Shown: positions 35,435-44,190 of the stretch, one piece after another | Layout of the letters: each line of letters opens with the position of its first letter | How positions within the stretch are numbered: the first letter of the stretch is position 1 | NCBI RefSeq assembly: GCF_030694575.1 | Contig: NZ_JAUYUS010000052.1 | Span: 1 to 64,000 of the forward strand | Direction: 5' to 3' | DNA length: 64,000 nucleotides | Source of the DNA: Parvibaculum sp. | GTDB lineage: Bacteria > Pseudomonadota > Alphaproteobacteria > Parvibaculales > Parvibaculaceae | Notes under the pieces: model-generated | Told to the model about the DNA's origin: nothing | Database searches by the model: none | The model's input: the letters and a program-made list of their open reading frames with translations, nothing else | Program-made: the position numbers and the translations under genes

Positions 35435-36160
35435 CTATTTAGTCAGCCACTTAGCGTACGCCTCAATATCGATCATTGGCACGGTACCGCTGAATTGCAG
35501 CTGTGAGATCAGCTTGAATAGGAATGCCGTGGCGGGCTTATTCTCGTCTACGAACGAATACGCCGACGTTGACTGATCGAAGAAAAAATGACCGTGCGCA
35601 GCAATGCACCCTATATCGAGCCGCCCGTCTTCCAGGTCAGCAATCAATGCTTTGTCGAGTGACAATCCCAATGCTGGGTTCCACTCGCTTTCGAAGGTGA
35701 GCAAACCACCTAAGATCGGAATTAGGGGCTTAGCCGGGTAGGTGCCCTTCGCATAAGGAATAGGCAGGCTTGTCCGGTGTAGACGACGAACGCTTGCGAC
35801 CTTCTCCTGAGCGTATGCGACTAGAGAAGCATCTGCCGTCTGCTTGGCCTCGAGAACGGCATAGACACTTTCGGCGGGGACGATTGTTTCATTCTCATAA
35901 GTGAAGATGAAGGGAGAATACTGGCGATCAAAGATCACCACATCGATCTGCTGGCTGAAGTTGCCAAGGCTATCCACCACATGCGCCTTGGCCGCTTGAT
36001 ATCGCTTAGGAAGATATGTCTCTAGCAGGCTGATCCAAACGTTCTCGCTGGCGTCGCCTTTCGTTCCAGGATGATTGAAGGATTTTCGTACCACCGCGAG
36101 ACGCTGCTGAATATCTTCATGCAGCGAGGAAAGGAGTTGGGATAGAGACCATTCCGCCAT
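35435..36160 (-). CDS. DUF6602 protein, putative nuclease-like CBASS partner
   Basis: A 241-residue protein resembling DUF6602. Visible acidic positions are D73 in SQQIDVVIFD and the EAK motif at 104-106 (AVLEAKQ), a possible PD-(D/E)xK restriction-fold site, with E40 preceding. It follows the CD-NTase gene by 31 bases. Proteins of this kind recur near nucleotidyltransferases, but I cannot say whether it is the effector, a regulator or a nuclease. Confidence 0.65.
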   Translation of the reverse strand: MAEWSLSQLLSSLHEDIQQRLAVVRKSFNHPGTKGDASENVWISLLETYLPKRYQAAKAHVVDSLGNFSQQIDVVIFDRQYSPFIFTYENETIVPAESVYAVLEAKQTADASLVAYAQEKVASVRRLHRTSLPIPYAKGTYPAKPLIPILGGLLTFESEWNPALGLSLDKALIADLEDGRLDIGCIAAHGHFFFDQSTSAYSFVDENKPATAFLFKLISQLQFSGTVPMIDIEAYAKWLTK

Positions 36161-36191
36161 CCGAAACCTCTGTATTTATTGGCCCCGACCG

Positions 36192-37091
36192 TCAAGATAG
36201 CGGGAACTTCGGCCCAAAAAGATCTCGCCACGCCCGGAGCGCTTCGCCATTTCGACCGCAACGTGTATGAGCAATTGCAAGCGTGGCTTGGCGCTCTGCC
36301 GCGCGGAGAAGATCGCATGCCCGCGCTCTGCGCGCGGTATCCATCCCGTTGCTAATCGCCGGACCAAGACCTGCCGGATCAGGCCACTCATCAAGCATTC
36401 GATCTGCAAGCGTCGCAAAAAAACCCTGCACCTCACGGTCGAAGCTTCCACCCCACCCGCCATGCAGGCACTGAAGCGCCATGACCTCGAGAAGGAATGA
36501 GGGCTTTACCGGCTTCTCACCGTGCTTCGGATGGTTGTTCCAGTACTTCACCATCCGCACCAGCCCCTTCCACTCACTGGAATAAGCTTGGTGCGCTGCG
36601 GTCGCCTTTGCGGCGTGCGTTTGTGGATTTGTCTTTATCCATTTTTTGAGTTCATCATCGGGAATCTCGAAATCATCACCTACATCAAACGCCGGAACGA
36701 CATCTACGCTGATAACACGGTAGTCAGTGTTGTCGTCGGTGTCGGCCGTGACCCCAAAGTCGATGTTGATTGATCGATTTTGCTTCCTGGCGTTGTCGCC
36801 GTATTTTTCGACCAATGCATCATGGAAATCGGTCAAAACCGTTGATGGCGCCTTGGACCGATAGTGATCCTCGGAGGACTTCAGGACGAAGAAGATGTCG
36901 ACGTCCTTGAGAGGCTTCGTCTTGGTCCAACGTGCATATGAGCCTGTGAGAAAGCTCCGATCGATCTTGAACTTAGTATCGATGTAGTCTCGCACCTCCG
37001 TTTGGCGTGCGGATGCGTTTTTCTGCTCTTTGTCGTTCAGCTCAAGACGGCTTTTGAACTTTCTGAAGGCTTCGTCGACCGTGAGCATCAA
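36192..37091 (-). CDS. CD-NTase (CBASS cyclic-oligonucleotide synthase)
   Basis: A 299-residue cGAS/DncV-like nucleotidyltransferase. The active site is [11 protein letters not shown] (G50, S51) with DVDIFFVL (D63, D65), and the third aspartate is probably D130 in [11 protein letters not shown]. It would synthesise a cyclic di- or trinucleotide second messenger on phage infection. It overlaps the HORMA gene by 4 bases. The HORMA and TRIP13-like partners make it a type III-like CBASS. Clade (C or D) cannot be settled by eye. Confidence 0.9.
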   Translation of the reverse strand: MMLTVDEAFRKFKSRLELNDKEQKNASARQTEVRDYIDTKFKIDRSFLTGSYARWTKTKPLKDVDIFFVLKSSEDHYRSKAPSTVLTDFHDALVEKYGDNARKQNRSINIDFGVTADTDDNTDYRVISVDVVPAFDVGDDFEIPDDELKKWIKTNPQTHAAKATAAHQAYSSEWKGLVRMVKYWNNHPKHGEKPVKPSFLLEVMALQCLHGGWGGSFDREVQGFFATLADRMLDEWPDPAGLGPAISNGMDTARRARACDLLRAAERQATLAIAHTRCGRNGEALRAWRDLFGPKFPLS

Positions 37092-37588
37092 GCTCTCCTC
37101 AGATATGATGTGCGAGCGCCGAGGCCACTGTGTTCAACTGTGGTGCCAAGGCTTTGACGGACCATTCCCTCTGTCGAACGTCCGCTGGTCCTACTCCATC
37201 CGATCACGTCAGGCCTACCGGGCTTCGTGTGCACAAGCATACGATAGCGAGCCTCGCTTGGTGCCAGACCAGCCTTTTTTATCGCATACTTGAGCTGCTC
37301 GGTGTCGGTCCAGAAGCTACCGTCTCCATCCGACGAGCCATAGGAGATATCAATGTCCCAGCGAAAAATCAGCGTGTTCGTCTTCGGGTCATAGATCTCA
37401 AGCTTCACGGTCTCAAGGTCGCCGGTGCTCAGCCAGGTCTGAATACCGCGCATGTTGGTCTCCCAATCGCCAACGAACTCCGATGGATTCAGCCCGCTAA
37501 GACGAATGATGTCTTTCAGGCTTTTCAGGATATTGTCCGCTACATATGTGACGGAGTATGTGTATGTGTTGACGGCGACGCTTGTCAT
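37088..37588 (-). CDS. cap7: Bacterial HORMA-domain protein (Cap7-like)
   Basis: A 166-residue protein whose N-terminus ([20 protein letters not shown]) and position identify a CBASS HORMA protein. In type III CBASS such proteins bind a closure peptide, activate the CD-NTase when closed, and are reopened by the TRIP13-like ATPase. It overlaps its neighbours by 4 bases on both sides. Identity rests on pattern and context more than on a single diagnostic motif. Confidence 0.8.
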   Translation of the reverse strand: MTSVAVNTYTYSVTYVADNILKSLKDIIRLSGLNPSEFVGDWETNMRGIQTWLSTGDLETVKLEIYDPKTNTLIFRWDIDISYGSSDGDGSFWTDTEQLKYAIKKAGLAPSEARYRMLVHTKPGRPDVIGWSRTSGRSTEGMVRQSLGTTVEHSGLGARTSYLRRA

Positions 37589-38061
37589 GAGCCGAGGAAT
37601 CCTTTCGAGTCAAAAACAAGTGTCTGGGATTTCGTTGTTGCCGACTCGTTCGCACCGGGGACAGTTGCGTCGAGATCGCGAGCCGTAATGCGAGTGCTGT
37701 GCTGCTTCAGGGCGCTCTGAACCCAGACGAGATCATCAGCCAGGCAGGGAAGCGAAATCCTCCAGTCCCCTTTCAAAGGTTCAAAGCCGAGTGGATCCTC
37801 ATTGGCATCAGAGCCCTCGATCGCATCCTCGTCATAAAGGCAATAGATGCGGGTGCGGGGGCCATCGCAGGTCACGGTAATCGCGGCATCCTTCGGCGCT
37901 TGATCCGCGATCACGCTGGCGGCGGTGCCAACGACAGCAAGAAGCTCAGTACGAGCATCGCCGGATTTTCCCTGCGTCAGAAGGTCGACGATCGCTATCC
38001 AGGTTTGTGCGGCATCACGCCCGGGAGTGCTCCTGAAAGTGCGGCTTGCAACGGTGCTCAT
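37585..38061 (-). CDS. Second HORMA-like or accessory CBASS protein (Cap8-like)
   Basis: A 158-residue protein between the TRIP13-like and HORMA genes, overlapping each by 4 bases. The start is the ATG at 38061; the longer frame is a shadow inside the ATPase gene. Type III CBASS operons often encode two HORMA-type or HORMA-partner proteins, and this is the most likely role. The sequence itself shows no motif I can name. Confidence 0.65.
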   Translation of the reverse strand: MSTVASRTFRSTPGRDAAQTWIAIVDLLTQGKSGDARTELLAVVGTAASVIADQAPKDAAITVTCDGPRTRIYCLYDEDAIEGSDANEDPLGFEPLKGDWRISLPCLADDLVWVQSALKQHSTRITARDLDATVPGANESATTKSQTLVFDSKGFLGS

Positions 38062-38981
38062 GACGCTCCGCCTCCCATGATACGTCCCGCCTTGGCGGCA
38101 CGAGCGGCTGCAAGCAGGTCGTCGATCGTCACACGTTCCGGATCCATGGCCGTCTTCTGATTGCTCGCCAGTGCATTGGCCACCATCTTGCGGATGGCTC
38201 GCCCGTCGAGACCAACGCATTCGGTTGCGCAGCGATCAAAGCCCGCAACACTCGGCAATCTTGCGATAGCTGGGTAGACCTTACCGAGGCCCGTTAGACA
38301 ATCCCTCAGAATGCGTGCGCACGCTTCGCGGTCCGGCAAGGGCACATGGACGACAAGGTCGCAGCGCGACGTGAACGCTGCGTCGACAGCTTGAGGGAAA
38401 TTGCTAGTAGCGAGAAACAGCAGGTTCGGATGCTTCTCGGCAAGGGCGTCAAGCTGGACGAGGACCGCATCGGTTGCCCGATGAATGTCGATCGGGTTGG
38501 CTTCGAGACTCATCTTTGAGCGGTCAGCTGCCAGTGTTTCGACTTCGTCGAGAAGAACGATAGTCGGTCCTCTGACGGCAGACTCTGCAATTGACTGCGA
38601 AAACAACTCCGATACGGCCCGTTGAGTTTTACCCATCGCTGAGCTGGTCAATGCATGTGGCTCGACCTCGAGCAGGTGGAACCCGCTTCCCTTGAACGAC
38701 TCGGCAGTACGATGCGCCAATCCGCGAGCGAGAGAGGTTTTCCCCGTCCCTGGCGGCCCGACTAGAAGGATCACGCCATGCAAGGGGATCACACTTCGAT
38801 CGACCTTGCCGCGCATCGTGAAATTCAGCATCGCCTGCGAAAGGAGCTGCGCTTTCAGGCGTTCTTCAATGATTATCGATTCCCAAAGAGCGCCAAGCTT
38901 GGGATCCGGAAGCCGCCGCATCCGCTGGATACCCTTCGGTCGATTGAAATCCTCATCTTGCACCGCAGCCAACTTCTGCAT
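38058..38981 (-). CDS. cap6: TRIP13/Pch2-like AAA+ ATPase (Cap6-like)
   Basis: A 307-residue AAA+ ATPase. Walker A is GPPGTGKT at 75-82, Walker B IVLLDEVE at 141-148, and a sensor region LATSNFPQAVD follows with an arginine-finger-like FTSRCD. In type III CBASS it opens HORMA proteins and thereby switches the synthase off, limiting false activation. The ATG at 38981 has AAGGGA upstream; the frame from 39071 adds 30 residues and is less likely. It is the first gene of four 4-base-overlapping genes. Confidence 0.9.
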   Translation of the reverse strand: MQKLAAVQDEDFNRPKGIQRMRRLPDPKLGALWESIIIEERLKAQLLSQAMLNFTMRGKVDRSVIPLHGVILLVGPPGTGKTSLARGLAHRTAESFKGSGFHLLEVEPHALTSSAMGKTQRAVSELFSQSIAESAVRGPTIVLLDEVETLAADRSKMSLEANPIDIHRATDAVLVQLDALAEKHPNLLFLATSNFPQAVDAAFTSRCDLVVHVPLPDREACARILRDCLTGLGKVYPAIARLPSVAGFDRCATECVGLDGRAIRKMVANALASNQKTAMDPERVTIDDLLAAARAAKAGRIMGGGAS

Positions 38982-39067
38982 CGTCGATCCCTTCGTATCG
39001 CCTGTGTGGCGCGGGTAAACATGTTTCAGGAAAAATGCCGCACCTGAAAGGGGTCCGGCGCTATGGA

Positions 39068-39289
39068 TCAACCCTTCGGAGGGAAGGGATCGGTGCCGTA
39101 GGAATTTGCATCCCTGATCCGGCCGTCCGGTCGATGGATGATGACCTCACCCCGCTCGCGGATTGCGGTGCTGCGCGCCGCTTCCGTGGCCTGGGCCTGA
39201 GTTTCGTGGGTCGACCCCGCGCGCGACGTTCCCTCACGGCGCGTCGCCCAACCGGAATCGTGTGGAACAACATGGATGCGTTTGGACAC
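39068..39289 (-). CDS. DUF2188 small protein
   Basis: A 73-residue protein of the DUF2188 family (KRIHVVPHDSGWATRREG; ending in a GEVIIHRPDGRI block). The function is unknown. It is the gene nearest the CBASS promoter side, on the same strand as the TRIP13-like gene and 86 bases upstream of it, so it is probably transcribed with the operon. Overlapping small frames on the same strand are shadows. Confidence 0.7.
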   Translation of the reverse strand: MSKRIHVVPHDSGWATRREGTSRAGSTHETQAQATEAARSTAIRERGEVIIHRPDGRIRDANSYGTDPFPPKG

Positions 39290-39370
39290 TCTACTGAATC
39301 TCCTCTACTTGCCGCTGATCAAGCCCTGCGCTTACCGGCTGCTTACTGATTCCATAATGTGGAAATGTTG

Positions 39371-39447
39371 TCAATAAGCACATTGCAATGTGCTTATTGA
39401 GCACATGTTTGTGAGATTGACATCGAGACTCACGTGTAGCAAACATG
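39371..39447. promoter_or_regulatory. Operator region between CBASS and CapH/CapP-like genes
   Basis: A perfect 30-base palindrome occupies 39371-39400, each half being TCAATAAGCACATTG or its complement. A second interrupted inverted repeat follows: CATGTTTG (39404-39411) with CAAACATG (39440-39447), and GTGAG (39411-39415) with CTCAC (39429-39433). There is no T run, so a terminator is unlikely. The site lies between the divergent operons, directly before the repressor gene, as expected for its operator. Confidence 0.75.
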
Positions 39448-39451
39448 AGGC

Positions 39452-39805
39452 ATGTCGGACGGAGCTATTTACAAGGCGTTCGGGCGGGCCGTCGCGACGC
39501 GGCGGAAAGAGCTCGGATTTACTCAAGCCGATCTGGCTGGCCGGGTGGGTATGTCGCGCGCGTCTGTCGCCAATATCGAGAGTGGCCGGCAGAACGTGCT
39601 GCTGCATCACGTCTACAATCTCGCCTCGGCGCTTCAATTCTCAAAAGTCTCAGATCTGCTGCCGACCCAACTGAAACCTGCGACGCAGGAGGACTTAGAC
39701 ATGATCCTATCGGACGAAACTCTAACCGCGCGTGGCAAAGCCCAGGTCACCGACCTAATCGCGAGCGCGTTGGCCCAACGCAGTTCTACAAAGGCGGCGT
39801 CGTGA
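39452..39805 (+). CDS. capH: XRE-family HTH repressor (CapH-like)
   Basis: A 117-residue protein with a Cro/CI helix-turn-helix at about residues 10-65, including FTQADLAGRVGMSRASVANI. It overlaps the downstream metallopeptidase gene (GTGA), and is divergent from the CBASS operon. That is the published arrangement of CapH, a CBASS repressor cleaved by CapP after DNA damage. The ribosome binding site is close to the start and weak; the transcript may be leaderless. Confidence 0.78.
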   Translation: MSDGAIYKAFGRAVATRRKELGFTQADLAGRVGMSRASVANIESGRQNVLLHHVYNLASALQFSKVSDLLPTQLKPATQEDLDMILSDETLTARGKAQVTDLIASALAQRSSTKAAS

Positions 39806-40323
39806 AAGCGAACCCAGAGAGGGCCAGAGAAGCCGCCCGCGCGGTCTTGCAAGACTTCGGGGTAAAAGGTGTGCCTGTTCCGGTCGAGCGCATTATCAAG
39901 ACAAGAAACATTGTTCTTCAATACGCTCCGCTTGAGGAAGACCTCTCCGGAATGGCCTATATTAAAGATGGAGTTGGGATCATCGGGGTCAACGCCCTGC
40001 ATCATCCCAACCGGCAACGATTCTCGGCGGCACATGAGTTGGCTCATCATGTGCTGCATGCGCCAGAGATTCAGAAATCCGTTCATATCGACAAGGGATT
40101 TCGCGTCTTGCTGCGTGACGACGTCTCTTCGCAGGGCATTGATCCGTTGGAAATTGAAGCCAACGCTTTCGCATCTGAACTGTTGATGCCGCAGGAATTC
40201 TTGATGGACGCGCTGGACGCAAGCGGTCTGGATATCGAGGATGATTCGGGCATTGAAGCGTTAGCCCGCAAATTTAGGGTAAGCGCCTCTGCGATGCGAT
40301 ATCGCTTGGCGGGCCGCTTCTAG
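39802..40323 (+). CDS. capP: ImmA/IrrE-type zinc metallopeptidase (CapP-like)
   Basis: A 173-residue protease. The zinc motif is HELAH at residues 78-82, and the distant glutamate lies in LEIEANAFASELLMP, typical of ImmA/IrrE. The start is a GTG overlapping the capH-like stop codon by 4 bases. From family and context it should cleave the adjacent repressor in response to DNA damage and so induce CBASS. The chain contains no cysteine, so a cysteine-switch type of self-inhibition would not apply. Confidence 0.82.
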   Translation: MKANPERAREAARAVLQDFGVKGVPVPVERIIKTRNIVLQYAPLEEDLSGMAYIKDGVGIIGVNALHHPNRQRFSAAHELAHHVLHAPEIQKSVHIDKGFRVLLRDDVSSQGIDPLEIEANAFASELLMPQEFLMDALDASGLDIEDDSGIEALARKFRVSASAMRYRLAGRF

Positions 40324-40338
40324 GCATAGGTGGGCCCG

Positions 40339-41745
40339 GTGAGTTTCGTCTTCTTCGATACAGAGACAACCGGCCTGAGGCACGGCTTCGATCAGATCGT
40401 TCATTTTGCTGCCATTCGGACCGACGCCGATCTCAATGAGATCGACCGATTTGAAGCGCATTCTCGACTTCTCCCACACGTGGTGCCTCACCCCTTTGCC
40501 CTGTACACAAACGGTCTTTCTATCGGGAGGCTTACCGATGATGGGCTTCCGTCACATTATGTCATGGTCCAAACCATCCGACGAAAGCTGTTGTCATGGT
40601 CTCCATCGATCTTCGTTGGATACAACTCGATTCGTTTTGACGAAGAAATGTTGAGACAAGCGTTCTTTCAGACACTCCATCCGGCCTACCTCACAAGCAA
40701 TCATGGCAATTGCCGTGCTGATGCCCTGGGGCTGATGACAGCTGCAGCGGCGCTTTCTCCAAGCTGCTTGCTGGTTCCGTTTGGAGCAACGGGCCGCCCG
40801 ACCTTTCGACTGGAGCAATTGGCGTCAGCGAACGGTATCGAACATACCAGAGCTCATGACGCGATGGCCGATGTCCTAGCCACGCTTGGACTATGTCGCT
40901 GCGTGTACGAGCGCTCATCAGAGCTCTGGCAGCGTTTCGTGCGATTTTCGAAGAAAGCGACAGTCGCTGATTTCGTTGACAGCGAGGATGCGTTCATTCT
41001 CACAGAATTTTTTAGCAATGAAGCTTATCATGCACCGGTCGTCTGCTTGGGCAGAGATCCTGAACAACCCAACGGTCGTCTATGCTTGAGGCTAGATGGC
41101 GACGTTGGTCGTTTCTACACGATGTCAGATGAGGATTTGCGGGTGGAGTTGGCTCGGAAGCCTAGCCCCATACGACGGTTTCGAATTAATGCCGCTCCGA
41201 CTCTGACAGCGCTCTACGACGCGCGGGATCAGATGCTGAATGGTATCGATTTAGATGAGGTGGAAACTCGAGCTCGTCGAGTGAAAGACGATCCAACGTT
41301 CTGCGCCCATCTTATTTCGGCCTACGCCTCAATACGCGGACCACATGCGCCGTCCCGACATGTCGAAGAGCAAATTTATGACAGGTTTCCAGGACCGGAC
41401 GACGAAGCTCGCATGGAAAGATTCCACAAGGTCGGCTGGCGAGAAGTGTTGTCCATCGTCCAGAGCTTTGAGGACGAGCGCCTCCGATGCTTCGGGCTCC
41501 GTCTTGTCTATTTCGAACATCGTTCTGTCTTGCCGGAAGAGATACGCCTCCGTGTGGAGCGCGAACTGACAGACCGACTTGTTGAGGAAGAAAGCGGTGG
41601 GTTGACACTTCGGCGGGCACTCCAAGAGACAGACGCTCTTCTGGGTAGCGACTACACCGACACGAACGGAATTCTTGCTGACTACAGAGCATACCTCGTC
41701 GATCGAATTACACGCGTGTCCAATTTTCGGCACAGCATTTCGTGA
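40339..41745 (+). CDS. Exonuclease I-like DEDDh exonuclease
   Basis: A 468-residue protein starting at a GTG (40339; an alternative GTG is at 40330) with AGGTGGG ahead. The N-terminal half has DEDD exonuclease motifs: FFDTETTGL (D7, E9), GYNSIRFDEEMLRQ and HDAMADVLAT. This resembles E. coli exonuclease I (SbcB), which digests single-stranded DNA 3' to 5'. The C-terminal half is helical and unassigned. It lies 15 bases after the metallopeptidase gene, probably in its operon. A link with CapP regulation by single-stranded DNA is possible but not proven. Confidence 0.85.
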   Translation: MSFVFFDTETTGLRHGFDQIVHFAAIRTDADLNEIDRFEAHSRLLPHVVPHPFALYTNGLSIGRLTDDGLPSHYVMVQTIRRKLLSWSPSIFVGYNSIRFDEEMLRQAFFQTLHPAYLTSNHGNCRADALGLMTAAAALSPSCLLVPFGATGRPTFRLEQLASANGIEHTRAHDAMADVLATLGLCRCVYERSSELWQRFVRFSKKATVADFVDSEDAFILTEFFSNEAYHAPVVCLGRDPEQPNGRLCLRLDGDVGRFYTMSDEDLRVELARKPSPIRRFRINAAPTLTALYDARDQMLNGIDLDEVETRARRVKDDPTFCAHLISAYASIRGPHAPSRHVEEQIYDRFPGPDDEARMERFHKVGWREVLSIVQSFEDERLRCFGLRLVYFEHRSVLPEEIRLRVERELTDRLVEEESGGLTLRRALQETDALLGSDYTDTNGILADYRAYLVDRITRVSNFRHSIS

Positions 41746-41948
41746 TTCCATTACCCCACCTAGTTCTCGAGTCCTTTGGTAACAGACATCCACTCTTCGC
41801 GACTAAATCAAACTGATCCGATCTATATTTAGCTAGGTGCTGCCAATTTTCCGGTGCCGTCTCCCATAGTTGCTGTTTTTCTGTCATGTACGGTCGGTTC
41901 TCCTCGCCGGCAACCCAATCGTCCGCTTCCCGCGGGGAATATAAACAG
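41746..41948. other. Convergent intergenic gap
   Basis: About 200 bases between the convergent exonuclease and relaxase genes. I see no gene and no convincing terminator. Composition shifts here from the less GC-rich defence cargo to the GC-rich conjugation genes. Confidence 0.4.
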
Positions 41949-43934
41949 CTATGAAACCCCCGGCCCTCTCCGCCTCCCGATCGTCCACGAGACCCTCCCT
42001 TCCCGGACGACCCCTGCGACCTGCCTCCCGAGATGCCGCTCCAGCACCGGCCGCCAGGGTACGAGCGTGAACTCGCGCGATCTTTCGATCACCGCGAAAC
42101 GCCCGCTGGCGAGATCGACATGCCGGCGATAGGTGCCAGTCGCCTTTTGCCCCAATTCTGCCTCGGCATAGGGTAGACCGAGCTCGCCCGAGAGCTGTTC
42201 CGCTACACGCAGCAGCTCGCGCCGGCGCAGGATGCCGAGCATGTTGGCGCGATAGACGATCCGGTCCTGTTCCTCGCGTGCCAGTTCCTGCCCGGCCAGC
42301 CATCGCCGACGCATCGCGAGCGCGTCGCGCACCTCCCCGCCGAAGCCCGCCTCGCGCAAGGGCTCCGGCTTTTCCGCCACAAGCTCACGGTCAAGCCAGG
42401 TCGCGCCATTGGCGGTCACCTGCCGCTCGAGCGGCCAGGCGGAAAGCGTCTCGACAATGACCGGGCTCGATCTTGCCTGACCGCGCTCGAAGGATGCGGC
42501 GCGTTCCAAGTGATCCGGCGCGATGACCCAGCTTCCGTCCGGCTCTCGCTCGACCAGCCCGGCAATCCTCCGCATCGCTTCCAGCCGCCGGATATGGGTT
42601 TCGGCGAAGGCGCGTGACGCGGTTGGGTCGTGGCGGAGATGCGCCTCGATGTCGTAGCGCCCGTTATTCGCCGCCGCGACCTCCGCAATCGTTCGGTCGA
42701 CGGTTCTCTGTCCCACCGGCTTCGGCCTGATCGCGACGATGGCGCCGTCCGGCAGCGCGTCCACCGTCTCCGCCCCACCGATATCGACGTAATGCACACG
42801 ACCGTCGATCCCGTCGACGATCAAATAGTGACGGTCGTTGAGTTCATTCGACAGCCCTCTGGTGACAAGACGCCCGACGACGCGTCGCTCCTGCCCGTTC
42901 GCGGTTTCATGAACCGCATAGTCGGAGGGGACCCGCGCGAGCCCCTTCTCCGTCATTTCGCGGTGAAGCGTCTTGATGATGTCGCCGCGCTCCCCCATGC
43001 GGCGGAGCGCCGGTTCCAGGTCCCCGGCAAGCTTCCACGTTCCGGTGGCGATCTCCTCCGCCAGTCCCAACCGTTTCAGTTTCTGCAATCGCCCGGCCCG
43101 CAGGCTTTGCCGGAAGGCGTCGCCGACGGTCGCCCCAGACCGAACACAGCCTTCGCCGTCCGCGTCCTTCAACAGGCCGCGGTCGAGACCCGTGAACCGT
43201 TCCTGTTCGACCTCCCGCGCGAGGTTCGCCTCGATCTCGAGATCGCTGCGGGGACCGAGATCGAGGGTGACGATTTCGGCGGCGCGCTCGCGCATGCCCG
43301 TCGAAAGATAATCCCGCGCGATGACCAGGTCCTGTCCGCGCTCGTCCTTGCCCCGGAGCATGATGTGGGTATGGGGATGGCCGGTGTTGTAATGATCGAC
43401 CGCGACCCAATCGAGACGCGTTCCCAGATCCTCCTCCATGCGGGCCATGAAGCGCCGCGTGAAACCCTTCAGTTCCTCATATTGCGCGGCGTCCTCGGCC
43501 GAAACGATAAAGCGGAACTGGTGCCGGTCGCCGTCGCAGCGTTTCAGAAACGCCTTGCCGTCCGCCCGGTCGTGTTCGGCATCGTAAAGCTCGCCCGGCT
43601 GCCCTTCGCGCGTCACGCCGTCGCGCTGGATATAGCGGAGATGGAGACGGGCCGCCTTCAGGCCCTGCCCCTTCAGCTTCACGATGCGGGATTTGACGAC
43701 CACGCGCCGCGCGCGGAAGGCGGCATGGGTTCCGCGCGACGCGAGCACGCGACCGATGCCGGCGCCGCGGCCGATGCGATTGCCGTGAAAGCCCGAGCCC
43801 GGCGACGCTCCACCGAAGCGGCGTCCGCCCGCCAGCGCCGCCGATTTCAGCACGCGTTGCTGGTAGCGCCGCTCGGCCTTTCCGGCGCGCGCCCCGATCC
43901 TGCCGAGACGTGGCTCGAAGCCGTCGTCCTGCAT
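41949..43934 (-). CDS. Relaxase/mobilisation protein with DUF3363
   Basis: A 661-residue relaxase like RlxS of ICEMlSym. After a basic N-terminus, the HUH motif appears as DHYNTGHPHTHIML (histidine metal triad), with RYIQRDGV further upstream. The DUF3363 domain forms the C-terminal half. It nicks oriT and pilots the strand through the channel. The ATG at 43934 has GAGAGGAG ahead; a longer frame from 44072 is rejected. The intact C-terminus ends in GRRRGPGVS. Confidence 0.9.
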   Translation of the reverse strand: MQDDGFEPRLGRIGARAGKAERRYQQRVLKSAALAGGRRFGGASPGSGFHGNRIGRGAGIGRVLASRGTHAAFRARRVVVKSRIVKLKGQGLKAARLHLRYIQRDGVTREGQPGELYDAEHDRADGKAFLKRCDGDRHQFRFIVSAEDAAQYEELKGFTRRFMARMEEDLGTRLDWVAVDHYNTGHPHTHIMLRGKDERGQDLVIARDYLSTGMRERAAEIVTLDLGPRSDLEIEANLAREVEQERFTGLDRGLLKDADGEGCVRSGATVGDAFRQSLRAGRLQKLKRLGLAEEIATGTWKLAGDLEPALRRMGERGDIIKTLHREMTEKGLARVPSDYAVHETANGQERRVVGRLVTRGLSNELNDRHYLIVDGIDGRVHYVDIGGAETVDALPDGAIVAIRPKPVGQRTVDRTIAEVAAANNGRYDIEAHLRHDPTASRAFAETHIRRLEAMRRIAGLVEREPDGSWVIAPDHLERAASFERGQARSSPVIVETLSAWPLERQVTANGATWLDRELVAEKPEPLREAGFGGEVRDALAMRRRWLAGQELAREEQDRIVYRANMLGILRRRELLRVAEQLSGELGLPYAEAELGQKATGTYRRHVDLASGRFAVIERSREFTLVPWRPVLERHLGRQVAGVVREGRVSWTIGRRRGPGVS

Positions 43935-43993
43935 CGTCTCCTCTCCGCGATTGTGACCCATCTTCAAGATGATCGGCTTTCGCCGCGTAACAA

Positions 43994-44114
43994 GACGGCG
44001 CCATGAAGACCGAAGAGGCACAGGGACTTGGCGCGGCCATGGCGCCACGCCTTCGGCGCATGGCGCCGTCAAAAGAGATGTGCAGACAGGAACATAAGCC
44101 GCTCATGGCGCCGT
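43994..44114. repeat. Repeats upstream of the relaxase gene, candidate oriT
   Basis: GACGGCGCCATG (43994-44005) is the exact inverse of CATGGCGCCGTC (44059-44070). A further CATGGCGCCGT lies at 44104-44114 and a core CCATGGCGCCA at 44037-44047. The array occupies the 256-base gap between the relaxase and lytic transglycosylase genes, which is the usual place for an origin of transfer. Confidence 0.55.
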
Positions 44115-44190
44115 TCTTTTATCTTGCCCTCCCGCGATCCAGAACCGGCCTCACGCTCACCGGCGCTTAAGTACTTTCTCCTGGGACTGA

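Noticed and set aside
42630-44006. 458-codon open frame opposite the relaxase
   Set aside because: Antisense shadow of the relaxase with no recognisable family.
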